Part shown: positions 27,470-35,647 of the stretch, in pieces
Position numbering within the stretch: the stretch's first letter is position 1
Layout: each line of letters starts with the position of its first letter
Assembly (NCBI GenBank): GCA_947474365.1
Contig: CANJIU010000005.1
Location: 89,279-153,278 of the forward strand
DNA: 64,000 nt
Direction of reading: 5' to 3'
Origin: Opitutia bacterium
GTDB taxonomy: Bacteria; Verrucomicrobiota; Verrucomicrobiia; Opitutales; Opitutaceae
Notes under the pieces: model-generated
Told to the model about the DNA's origin: nothing
The model's input: only the letters and a program-made list of their open reading frames with translations
The model's database searches: none
Position numbers and translations under genes: made by a program

Positions 27470-28405
27470 TCACACGCCCGCGTGCTTCCGGACGTATTCC
27501 CGGGCGATTCTCGCCTTGGGCAGCGCCGGCACCTTGACGGGATCCTCCTCGGCCTCGACGACGAGCCAGCCCCGATAGTCGGCCTCGGCGAGGATGTCGA
27601 AGAGGGCGGGGAAATTCACGCAGCCATCGCCGGGGATGGTGAACACGCCTTCCGTGACCGCGCGGCAGAACGACCAGCCCTCCTTCCGCGAGCGTTCGGC
27701 CACGGCGGGGCGCACGCTCTTCAGATGGACGTGCGCGATGCGCGAGGCGTAGCCTTCCGCCACCGCCACCGGATCAATTCCGGCAAACGCGAGGTGGCCG
27801 GGGTCGAGTAGCAGCCAGAGTTCAGGCACGGCCGTGAGCAAGCGATCGAGATCCTCTTCCGCCTGGATGACCGTGCCCATGTGATGGTGGTAAACGATCT
27901 TGGTTTCGCCGGCGGCGGCGATCGCGGCCAGGCGCTTCAAGCCCGCGATGAAACGCGGCCATTCCGTCTCGGTGAGCCTCGGCTGCGGCTGGCTGCCCGA
28001 GCCAAGGGCCGCGTCACGCGTCCCGTGAATGCAGCGCGTGCATTCCGCGACGATGGCGACGCGCGCGCCCAGCGTCTTCAACAGGCTGAGATGCTCGCGA
28101 AATGAGGCTTCTTCCGCGGCAAGATCACGCGAGGCGAGATAGGTGCTGTGCCAGCCGCTCACCAGCCGGAGGTCGTGCCGGCCGAGCGCGCCCGCGAGCG
28201 CGGTGGCGGAACGCGGATAGGCGTGGCCCAACTCGCTGCCGGCAAAGCCCGCCGCGCGCATCTCCCGCAGGATCGTGTCGAGGGGCACGTCGCCCGCCAA
28301 CTCGTTGAAATCGTCGTTACTCCAGATGATCGGGTTGGCGCCGACGAGGCAGTCGCGATGCAGCAGGGTGGACGACGGGGAGGAATGGGAGGAGGGGAAA
28401 TCCAT
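27470..28405 (-). CDS. iolE: Myo-inosose-2 dehydratase
   Basis: A 311-residue TIM-barrel enzyme that dehydrates 2-keto-myo-inositol to 3D-(3,5/4)-trihydroxycyclohexane-1,2-dione, the second step of inositol catabolism. The IolE features seen are GANPIIWSNDDF near the start, GFAGSELGHAYP, VYHHHMGTVIQ, LLLDPGHLAFAG, and the characteristic GWSFCRAVTEGVFTIPGDG near the end, with the metal-binding Glu and His residues in these strands. The length is normal for the family. The N-terminal 20 residues are Ser-rich and look like a harmless extension. The gene follows iolD by 31 bases on the same strand. Confidence 0.93.
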   Translation of the reverse strand: MDFPSSHSSPSSTLLHRDCLVGANPIIWSNDDFNELAGDVPLDTILREMRAAGFAGSELGHAYPRSATALAGALGRHDLRLVSGWHSTYLASRDLAAEEASFREHLSLLKTLGARVAIVAECTRCIHGTRDAALGSGSQPQPRLTETEWPRFIAGLKRLAAIAAAGETKIVYHHHMGTVIQAEEDLDRLLTAVPELWLLLDPGHLAFAGIDPVAVAEGYASRIAHVHLKSVRPAVAERSRKEGWSFCRAVTEGVFTIPGDGCVNFPALFDILAEADYRGWLVVEAEEDPVKVPALPKARIAREYVRKHAGV

Positions 28406-28436
28406 GGCGCGGATGGGAGAACGGTGGAGGGGAGAA

Positions 28437-30305
28437 TCAATAGTGAAAACGTTGCTTCTTCGTCGCGCGGTCGTAGGCGGCGCGCGCGGCGCGCACGCCG
28501 GGAACCTTCGAGGTGGCAGAGACGGGGACGTCCCACCACGAGTAGCCGGGCAAACGCACGTCGGCGGGCGTGGTGACGAAGATCAGGACCACCCCCTTGG
28601 TCGACTTCGCGTTCTCGAGCGCGGCCCGCAACTCGGCGGGGGTCTCGGCGCGGACCCCGGTTGCGCCCAGGCTCTCGGCGTTTTGGGCGAAATCAACGGC
28701 GACCGGTTCGCCCTCGAGCCGCGCGCTGCGCGATGTGCGATGACGGAATTCGTTGCCGAAGCTGTTGCCGCCGCTGCCACGCTGCAGGCCGTGGATGCAG
28801 CCGAACCCGTGGTTGTCGACGAGCACAATCGTAAGCTTCAGGCCCTCCTGGACGGCGGTGACGATCTCGGTGTGGAGCATCAGGTAGCTGCCATCGCCGA
28901 GGAACGCGTACACCTCGCGCTCGGGCGCGGCGAGCTTGATGCCAAGCGCACCTGCGATCTCGTAGCCCATGCACGAGTAGCCGTATTCAGAATGGTAGTC
29001 CACCGGCGACTGCGAGCGCCAGAGCTTGTGGATGTCGCCGGGAATTCCGCCGGAGGCGTGGATGACCGTGCCGTCGGTGCCGCAGGCGCGGTTGAGTTCG
29101 TCGATAACCTGGGCCTGTGTCAGCGGCACGCCACGCTTGGGCGAGACCAGCGTCGCGCGAGTGACATCCCAAGCGGCGCGCTGCCGCTGCACCTGGGCCC
29201 GGTGGGCGGCGGGCACCTGCCAGCCGGCGAGGGCGCGGGTGAGCTGGCCGAGCACCGTACGGGCGTCGCCCAGGAGCGGCAGCGCGCCGTGCTTATGGGC
29301 ATCAGCCCCATGGAGGTTGATTGCGATGAAGCGGACCCGGGGATGTTGAAACTGGGTCTTCGACGCGGTCGTGAAATCGCTAAGCCGCGTGCCGATGTTG
29401 ATCACGAGGTCGGCCTCGAGCGCGATGGCGTTCGCTGCGGCCGTGCCGGTGACGCCGATGGCACCGAGGCACTGGGGATGCGCGTCGAGGATCGCGCCCT
29501 TGCCCGCCTGGGTCACGCTGACCGGCACGCCCGTGGCAGAGGCAAATTTGTCGAGGGCGGCGACGGCGTCGCTGTAGTGGACGCCGCCCCCCGCGACGAT
29601 CAACGGCCGGCGGGCGGAGCGGAAAAGGGCGACCGCGGCCCGCAGGCTCTCAGCGGAACACACGGGGCGCTCCACGGTGTAGACGCGTTTCTCGAAGAAA
29701 TGGAGCGGGTAGGCGTAGCTCTCCGCCTGCACGTCCTCCGGCATCGCGATCGTCACCGCGCCCGTCTCCACCGGGTCGGCGAGGACACGCATCGCCTCGG
29801 GCAGCGCCGCCAGGATTTGCTCGGGGCGGTTGATGCGATCCCAGTATTTGGAGACGGGGCGGAAGCAATCGTTCACGCTGACGTCCTGGCTGCCCGGATA
29901 CTCGAGCTGCTGCAGTACGGGGCCGGGAATCCGGTTGGAAAAAATGTCACCAGGCAGCAGCAGCACGGGCAGCCGGTTGACGGTGGCGACGCCGGCGCCC
30001 GTGATCATGTTGGTCGCGCCGGGACCGATCGAGCTGGTGCAGGCGAAGGTGCCCAGCCGCTGCCGGGTCTTGGCAAACGCGACGGCGGCGTGGACCATCG
30101 CCTGCTCGTTCTTTGCCTGCAGGTAGGGCAGGCCCCGGCCGCCGTGTTCCTCCAACGCCTGGCCAAAGCCCGTCACGTTGCCATGACCAAAGATGCCCCA
30201 GACGCCATTGATCAGGCGGTGCTCCCGGCCATCGCGCCGGATGTATTGCTGCTGGAGAAACCGCACAAGGGCGGCCGCCATGTTGAGGGTGACGGTGTTT
30301 TTCAT
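28437..30305 (-). CDS. iolD: 3D-(3,5/4)-trihydroxycyclohexane-1,2-dione acylhydrolase
   Basis: A 622-residue thiamine-diphosphate enzyme that opens the cyclohexanedione ring to give 5-deoxy-D-glucuronate, the third inositol step. The N-terminal domain contains VWGIFGHGNVTGFGQAL and LQAKNEQAMVHAA, whose Glu activates the cofactor. The pyrophosphate-binding GDG motif lies near residue 470 in AFLGDGSYLMLHTE, with VDNHGFGCIHGLQ following. The length matches IolD (about 640). The ATG at 30305 overlaps the iolB stop as ATGA, so iolB and iolD are translationally coupled. This is one of the most secure assignments in the window. Confidence 0.95.
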   Translation of the reverse strand: MKNTVTLNMAAALVRFLQQQYIRRDGREHRLINGVWGIFGHGNVTGFGQALEEHGGRGLPYLQAKNEQAMVHAAVAFAKTRQRLGTFACTSSIGPGATNMITGAGVATVNRLPVLLLPGDIFSNRIPGPVLQQLEYPGSQDVSVNDCFRPVSKYWDRINRPEQILAALPEAMRVLADPVETGAVTIAMPEDVQAESYAYPLHFFEKRVYTVERPVCSAESLRAAVALFRSARRPLIVAGGGVHYSDAVAALDKFASATGVPVSVTQAGKGAILDAHPQCLGAIGVTGTAAANAIALEADLVINIGTRLSDFTTASKTQFQHPRVRFIAINLHGADAHKHGALPLLGDARTVLGQLTRALAGWQVPAAHRAQVQRQRAAWDVTRATLVSPKRGVPLTQAQVIDELNRACGTDGTVIHASGGIPGDIHKLWRSQSPVDYHSEYGYSCMGYEIAGALGIKLAAPEREVYAFLGDGSYLMLHTEIVTAVQEGLKLTIVLVDNHGFGCIHGLQRGSGGNSFGNEFRHRTSRSARLEGEPVAVDFAQNAESLGATGVRAETPAELRAALENAKSTKGVVLIFVTTPADVRLPGYSWWDVPVSATSKVPGVRAARAAYDRATKKQRFHY

Positions 30306-31144
30306 ACGAGGCCGGGGGGAAGGTTTTTCGGACGCCAGCCCTGCTGGGTGGCATCGAGGGTCCATTTGTGTTCTTCGGTGAACGTGAAGCCGGTGTAAGG
30401 ATTACCCGGGAGGTGACGGATAATCCACAAATAATACATGCCGTAGCCCGGCGCTGAGACTTGGGCGTGGTCGCGTCCGGGAGGGATCACGACGGTGTCG
30501 CCGTCGCGCACCTTCACGACGTCGTCCCCCAACTCGGCGTGTCCGTACCCCTGCGGTGCGGTGAAGCGATAATGGTAGATCTCCGGCTGATCGTGATGGT
30601 GCGGAGGGTAGCTCGACCAGCGTCCGGGGAAATTCACCACTTCGCCCAGCACGAGATTGGATTCAGGTCGCGTGGTCCGGTCGAAGATCAGGCGCACGTT
30701 GCGGAGGCCGGCGTTCTGGACGAGGCCCGCGCCGCGAAATTCCGGGCTCAGATCGGCGGGCAAATAAAGACGGGGCGCGAATCGGCCCTCATTGGCGGTG
30801 CGCACGATTGCCCACTCCGTGTCGGGCGAAAGCGCACAGACCGTGATCGTCGTGGCCGGCCCGAGATGGACCGCGCTCGGCGGGTCGTCGAACAGACTGG
30901 CGCGACGCAGCGTGACCGTGCGACCTGAGAACTCCACGGCGGCGTCTCCCTTGAGCAGGACCCAGACCGTCTCGCTGGGATGCGTCTCGGTGAAGATTTC
31001 GGTCGCGTTCATCTTATATAGGCCAAAATCGATTGCCAAATCCGACACCGCGGTCGGTCGGGAATTGGCCGCATCAGTAATGGACGTGAGGCCACGGGGA
31101 AATCCTGTACGGGGACCGGGGAGCAACGCGTGGGCCGGGAGCAT
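30302..31144 (-). CDS. iolB: 5-deoxy-glucuronate isomerase
   Basis: A 280-residue bicupin enzyme that isomerises 5-deoxy-D-glucuronate to 5-dehydro-2-deoxy-D-gluconate, the fourth inositol step. Family features are GLYKMNATEIFTETHPSETVWVLLKG in the N-terminal cupin, and the metal site SSYPPHHHDQPEIYHYRF with VVIPPGRDHAQVSAPGYGMYYLW in the second cupin. I start at the ATG at 31144; an in-frame TTG at 31159 would add five residues. It is the first gene of the minus-strand inositol run and overlaps iolD by four bases. A LacI-type palindrome lies 38 to 51 bases upstream and is the best candidate for control of the cluster. Confidence 0.93.
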   Translation of the reverse strand: MLPAHALLPGPRTGFPRGLTSITDAANSRPTAVSDLAIDFGLYKMNATEIFTETHPSETVWVLLKGDAAVEFSGRTVTLRRASLFDDPPSAVHLGPATTITVCALSPDTEWAIVRTANEGRFAPRLYLPADLSPEFRGAGLVQNAGLRNVRLIFDRTTRPESNLVLGEVVNFPGRWSSYPPHHHDQPEIYHYRFTAPQGYGHAELGDDVVKVRDGDTVVIPPGRDHAQVSAPGYGMYYLWIIRHLPGNPYTGFTFTEEHKWTLDATQQGWRPKNLPPGLV

Positions 31145-31181
31145 CGGAGGTGTGGTCAAAAGAGGTCGCGAAACGTCTCTG

Positions 31182-31195
31182 TGTAAACGTTATCA
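31182..31195. promoter_or_regulatory. LacI-type operator candidate between iolB and the SDR gene
   Basis: TGTAAACGTTATCA is a 14-base imperfect palindrome centred on the CG step typical of LacI/GalR operators (consensus type TGTAAACGTTTACA). It lies in the divergent gap, 38 bases before the iolB ATG and about 260 bases before the SDR start. A LacI-family gene is present in the window at 62255, but nothing links it directly to this site. Confidence 0.5.
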
Positions 31196-31289
31196 TGCAG
31201 GGCGAGGTCAATGGCATTTTCCGGTCGGCGTGGGAAGCGGCGCGCGCGTGCCGGTTGGGAAAAGAATATCATCGGCAACCCAACGTGTC

Positions 31290-31358
31290 GTGGCCGCGAG
31301 CGCCAGTGAGTGGACTGGTAAAACGCGACCGAACCTCCCGTCGCTGGCGCCGCCGCGG
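31290..31358. repeat. Degenerate copy of the intergenic hairpin repeat
   Basis: Bases 31290-31314 match the left arm of the perfect hairpin at 43278-43302 at 23 of 25 positions. A degraded right arm at 31336-31358 keeps the core TCGCTGGCGC, with a 21-base loop between the arms. It lies in the iolB/SDR gap. Two copies in gaps suggest a dispersed palindromic repeat of the REP kind. Confidence 0.55.
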
Positions 31359-31454
31359 GTTGCCGTCAACGTGGAGACACGCTCTCTGACCTACGGTTGA
31401 CCGCCCATGGAAAAACTACTCGCCCGCCGCGGCAACTTGCTGCACGCGTTTCCC

Positions 31455-32258
31455 ATGCCTCCCCCCGCCGGCGCTTCTCCCTCCGCTGACACCGCCGATT
31501 TGTTTTCTCTCCACGGCCGCCGGGCACTCATCACCGGCTCGGGTCAGGGCATCGGCTTCACGCTCGCCCGCGGACTCGCTGCCGCCGGAGCGGAAATCGT
31601 GCTCAACGATGTCGACCCGACGCGGCTGGAAACCGCCGTCGCGACCCTGCGCGGTGAGGGCTTAACCGTGGCGGGACGGACCTTCGACGTCACGAAGGCC
31701 GGGGAGATCGAGGCCAGCCTGGCCGACTTCACGGGCGAAAAGGCGGGCGGATTCGACATTCTGATTAATAACGCGGGCATCCACCGCCGCGCCCCCCTCG
31801 AGTCCATGCCGCTCGAAGCATGGCAGGCGGTTCTCGACGTGAACCTGACGAGCGCGTTTCTCGTCACGCGCGCAGTCGTCGGCGACATGCTCCGCCGCGG
31901 CTCCGGCAAGATCATCAACATCTGCTCGCTCAATTCGGAGATTTCGCGGCCGACGATTGCGAATTACTCCGCTGCCAAGGGCGGCCTGAAGATGCTCACC
32001 CGCGCGATGGCGGTCGAGTGGGGTGGGCGCAACATCCAGACCAACGGCATCGCGCCGGGCTACATGCGCACGGACATGACCAACGTCCTCACCATTGATC
32101 CCGTCTGGTATCGCACGATCTGCAACCGCACACCGGCGGGACGCTGGGGCGAACCGCGCGAGTTGATCGGAGCAGCCGTGTTCCTGGCGTCGCGCGGTGC
32201 CGACTTCGTCAATGGCCAGATCCTCACTGTCGACGGCGGATTGCTGGCGGCGTTGTAA
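31455..32258 (+). CDS. SDR-family dehydrogenase (gluconate 5-dehydrogenase-like)
   Basis: A 267-residue short-chain dehydrogenase. The nucleotide-binding motif is ALITGSGQGIGFTLARGLA, with NNAG at about 105-108 and the catalytic triad Ser158 (NICSLNSE), Tyr171 and Lys175 (NYSAAKGGLKML). The stretch KIINICSLNSEISRPTIANY resembles gluconate 5-dehydrogenases of the IdnO type, which interconvert gluconate and 5-ketogluconate. I use the ATG at 31455; the upstream ATG at 31407 would add 16 residues not needed by the fold. It is divergent from iolB and may act on a keto-sugar acid related to the inositol intermediates, or serve a separate aldonate route. Confidence 0.82.
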   Translation: MPPPAGASPSADTADLFSLHGRRALITGSGQGIGFTLARGLAAAGAEIVLNDVDPTRLETAVATLRGEGLTVAGRTFDVTKAGEIEASLADFTGEKAGGFDILINNAGIHRRAPLESMPLEAWQAVLDVNLTSAFLVTRAVVGDMLRRGSGKIINICSLNSEISRPTIANYSAAKGGLKMLTRAMAVEWGGRNIQTNGIAPGYMRTDMTNVLTIDPVWYRTICNRTPAGRWGEPRELIGAAVFLASRGADFVNGQILTVDGGLLAAL

Positions 32259-32284
32259 CGCGCGAGACATCAGCGCCACCGCCC

Positions 32285-34546
32285 GTGACGACCTCGCGCG
32301 TTTTGCTTCTCGGGCTCGTCGCCCTCGCGCTGGCGCAGCTGCGGCCAGTCTTCGCTTCGCCGGCAAACCCCGGCTTCGCCATCCTCGTCGTCGATCAGGA
32401 CACCGGCCGGGGCGTGCCGCTGGTGGAACTCCGAACGGTCAACCAGGCCACCTGGTGGACCGACAGCGCGGGGCTCGTCGCCTTCGACGAGCCCGGGCTC
32501 TTTGGTCAGGATGTCTACTTTCACGTCAGCAGTCCGGGTTACGTTTTTCCGGCCGACGGTTTTGGCAACCGCGGCGTCACACTCCGGCCGGCGCCGGGTG
32601 GCACGGCCACGATCAAACTGCGCCGATTGAACATCGCCGAGCGCCTCTATCGCGAGACGGGCGAGGGCATCTACCGCGACAGCGTGCGCCTGGGGCGGCC
32701 GGCGCCGCTCCAGCGCCCGCTCCTCAATGCACAGGTTGTGGGCCAGGACACCGTCATCGTCACACCGTATCGGGGAAAGCTGTACTGGTTCTGGGGCGAC
32801 ACGGACCGCGTGAGCTATCCGTTGGGGAATTTCGCCGCTTCGGGCGCCACGTCCGAGTGGCCGGGGCGCGGGGGACTCGATCCGGGTACTGGCGTGGACT
32901 TGAGTTACTTCGTGGACGCCGCCGGTTTCAGCAAACCGATGTGTCCTGACTTCGGGCCGGGGCTGCACTGGATCGAGTCGGTGATGACCGTGCCGGATGA
33001 AACCGGCGTCGAGCGCCTCGTCGCGCGCGTGGCGAGTCAGAAGGGCCTCGTGCCGGCCTACGCCTGGCACCTGGCGGTCTTCAACGACGACCGGGCCATC
33101 TTCGAGTCGAAGGTGCGCTGGGACTGGACCGAAACGCACGACTCGTCGCATCCGTTCCGCGCCACGGTGCGGGGCGTGGATTATCTCTACCTGTATCCGA
33201 ATCTCCGGGTGCCGCGTCGCCTCGATGCCCTGGCGGACGTCGCGCGTTACGAGGCGCTGACCTGCGTGGCGGGCGACGGTAAATTTCGCGGCGAGACGGC
33301 CGAGGTGGAGCGCGATTCCGCGGGCCAGCCGCGCTACACCTGGAAGCCTGGCGCGGACCGCCTGCATCGTGGCCGGCTGGAACAGTTGGTCGCGGCGGGG
33401 AAACTCAAATCTGGCGAGGGCGGCCTGTTTGTCCACGACATCGAGACGGGCGCTGCGGTTTCCGCCGGGCGCGGTTCGGTGGCGTGGAATGAACTTCGCC
33501 GGCGGTGGGTGATGCTGTTTTCGGCCCAGGCCGGGGAAATCTGGTTTACCGAGGCGGACACGCCGTCGGGTCCGTGGGTCTACGCGCGGCGGGTGGCAAC
33601 CCATGGCGACTATAATTTCTACAACCCGACGCAGCACGCGTTCTTTGACCAGGCGGGCGGACGTGTGATCTACTTTGAAGGCACCTACACCGCGGCGTTT
33701 TCTGGCGCGAAGGCGAAGACTCCGCGCTATGACTACAACCAGATGATGTATCGGCTGACGCTGGACGACGCGCGACTCGCGTTGCCGGCGCCGGTCTATC
33801 TCGTGCGCGCGGCCGACGGAATTGCGCGATACGCGCTCCGGGACCGGGTGGACGAGGCCGGCGACTGGGCGCGGATCACCTCGGCGCCGTTTTTCGCTGT
33901 GCCGCCGGCCAACGTGCGAGCGGGCTTGATTCCCGTCTATGCCGGGACGAGCGACGGCCAACCCGTGCTGGAAGTGGGGCCGGCGCCCGAATCGCGGGTT
34001 GATCGCAAGCCGTTGTTTCTTGCCCTGCCGGTGCGACCGAATTCAGCAGACGAACCGCTGGAAGGGCTCTGGCGTTTCACCGCGCGCACGAGCGATGATT
34101 CCGAACTCTCGTTTGAGGCTCAACTCGCACAACGGGGAACCGGGGTTGAGATTGTCGATCCCGCGTCGGGAAAGGTCGGCAGCGGGGATTTGCACAATGG
34201 CCGGCTGAAATTGAATCTGACGAGTGGCACGCACCGCTATGAGCTGACCGGCGAGCGGCGGGAGCGCGCCCTCGCGGGCGAGTGGAAGCAACTCGACGGT
34301 GCCGATCACGGCACCTGGTCCGCGGCGCGGCTCGATCCGAACGTGGCGGAGGATGGTTCGCCGGCCGTCGTCCCGCTTTTCGAGGTCACGTTTTCCGACG
34401 GTCGCCGGATGTACACGACCGAGTCGGCGAAGCCGGAGAGCGGGGGCGTTCGCTCGGCTGAGCCGATCTGCCGCGTGTGGAAGAATTCCCTCACTGTTTT
34501 GGTCCTCGATCCCGAGGCGAAGCCCGTGCTCCCTGTGGGGCCGTGA
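32285..34546 (+). CDS. Secreted protein of unknown function with a propeller-like domain
   Basis: A 753-residue exported protein that starts at a GTG and carries a signal peptide (TTSRVLLLGLVALALAQLRP). Residues 28-115 look like a carboxypeptidase-regulatory or CnaB-type beta-sandwich (FAILVVDQDTGRGVPLVELR). A long beta-rich domain follows with blade-like motifs such as GKLYWFWGDTDRVSYPLGNF, WNELRRRWVMLFS and GDYNFYNPTQHAFFDQAGGR. These recall glycosidase-type propellers of the DUF4185 kind, but I cannot place it with certainty. The last 150 residues form another beta domain. It lies between the SDR gene and the GDPD-like gene, with 26 and 23 base gaps, so the three are probably one transcript. 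Confidence 0.6.
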   Translation: MTTSRVLLLGLVALALAQLRPVFASPANPGFAILVVDQDTGRGVPLVELRTVNQATWWTDSAGLVAFDEPGLFGQDVYFHVSSPGYVFPADGFGNRGVTLRPAPGGTATIKLRRLNIAERLYRETGEGIYRDSVRLGRPAPLQRPLLNAQVVGQDTVIVTPYRGKLYWFWGDTDRVSYPLGNFAASGATSEWPGRGGLDPGTGVDLSYFVDAAGFSKPMCPDFGPGLHWIESVMTVPDETGVERLVARVASQKGLVPAYAWHLAVFNDDRAIFESKVRWDWTETHDSSHPFRATVRGVDYLYLYPNLRVPRRLDALADVARYEALTCVAGDGKFRGETAEVERDSAGQPRYTWKPGADRLHRGRLEQLVAAGKLKSGEGGLFVHDIETGAAVSAGRGSVAWNELRRRWVMLFSAQAGEIWFTEADTPSGPWVYARRVATHGDYNFYNPTQHAFFDQAGGRVIYFEGTYTAAFSGAKAKTPRYDYNQMMYRLTLDDARLALPAPVYLVRAADGIARYALRDRVDEAGDWARITSAPFFAVPPANVRAGLIPVYAGTSDGQPVLEVGPAPESRVDRKPLFLALPVRPNSADEPLEGLWRFTARTSDDSELSFEAQLAQRGTGVEIVDPASGKVGSGDLHNGRLKLNLTSGTHRYELTGERRERALAGEWKQLDGADHGTWSAARLDPNVAEDGSPAVVPLFEVTFSDGRRMYTTESAKPESGGVRSAEPICRVWKNSLTVLVLDPEAKPVLPVGP

Positions 34547-34569
34547 ACGTTCGTCAATTCCCGCGTCCC

Positions 34570-35379
34570 ATGAGTTTTTCCCTTCGAAGGGTGATGCCGA
34601 CGTTGGCGGCCTTCCTGATTATCGCGGGCTCAATCACGGTGCGTGCCGCTGATCCGACGCCGCTGCCGCGCGCGCATGCGCACAACGACTATGAGCACAC
34701 GCGGCCTTTGTTTGAGGCGCTCGAACAGGGCTTCTGCAACGTCGAGGTGGACGTCTGGCTGGTCGACGGCCGGTTGCTTGTGGCGCATGATCTCAAGAAC
34801 GCGAAACCGGGGCGGACGCTCGCGGCGCTCTACCTCGATCCGCTGCGCGAACGGGTCCGGCGCAACGGCGGCCGGCTGTTTCGCGGCGGTCCGCCGGCGG
34901 TTCTCCTGATCGACGTGAAGTCCGAAGCGGCGCCCACGTACGCGGCGCTGCACGAGGTGTTGCAGGGCTATGCCGAAATGTTGACCGCGTTTCGTGGCAC
35001 GGCGGTGGAGGCGAAGGCGATCACGGTGGTGGTCTCGGGCAACCGCGCGGTGGCGGAGATGGCGGCGCAACCGCTGCGCTACGCGGCGGTCGATGGGCGG
35101 AGCGGCGACCTTGAGACGAATCCGCCGGTGGTGCTGGTGCCGTGGGTGAGCGAGAATTGGACGAAGCTTTTCAAGTGGCGGTGGCAGGGCGCGATGCCGG
35201 ACAACGAGCGCCTCGCCCTGCGTCAGTTTGTGGACAAGGCGCACGCCCAGGGGCGCAAGGTTCGTTTCTGGAGCACACCCGACCGGCCCGACGCGTGGAA
35301 GCTGCTGCTCGACGCCGGTGTAGATCTCATCGGCACCGACGACCTGGCCGGGCTGGCGACGTTCTTTGGCGCACGGTAG
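34570..35379 (+). CDS. Secreted GDPD/PI-PLC-like phosphodiesterase
   Basis: A 269-residue exported TIM-barrel phosphodiesterase of the glycerophosphodiesterase/PI-PLC group. The signal peptide is MSFSLRRVMPTLAAFLIIAG, ending near VRAAD. Active-site residues are visible at the expected places: His36, His38 and Asn39 in PRAHAHNDY, Glu59 and Asp61 in NVEVDVWLVDGRLL, and His73 in VAHDLK. The end, LLLDAGVDLIGTDDLAGLATFF, is the usual final strand and helix. These enzymes hydrolyse glycerophosphodiesters or phosphatidylinositol outside the cytoplasm. The gene is on the divergent arm next to the inositol cluster, which makes an inositol-containing lipid or glycerophosphoinositol an attractive substrate; this is inferred from position. 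Confidence 0.78.
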   Translation: MSFSLRRVMPTLAAFLIIAGSITVRAADPTPLPRAHAHNDYEHTRPLFEALEQGFCNVEVDVWLVDGRLLVAHDLKNAKPGRTLAALYLDPLRERVRRNGGRLFRGGPPAVLLIDVKSEAAPTYAALHEVLQGYAEMLTAFRGTAVEAKAITVVVSGNRAVAEMAAQPLRYAAVDGRSGDLETNPPVVLVPWVSENWTKLFKWRWQGAMPDNERLALRQFVDKAHAQGRKVRFWSTPDRPDAWKLLLDAGVDLIGTDDLAGLATFFGAR

Positions 35380-35647
35380 CGGCGTGGCCGACGTCTGCGG
35401 CACCAAGCGAAGGCGGTCCGAGCCTTTCACCCCTGCACTTGGGGCGATTTAGGGCCATTATTGGCTCCATCTTCATCGCCCCGCTGAGAGCGCAGTCCTC
35501 AAGCCAAAAGCGTTCCCGCGGGACGGCTGAGAGAGAAAGATGCCGACCACTCCTCGTTTCGCGTCCGCAGAGAACCAGGCAGAACGGCGCGCGACCTCAG
35601 GCCGCGGCAAGATATTCAGGTTGTCGCCGGTAGCGTTGGCGGAAAGT

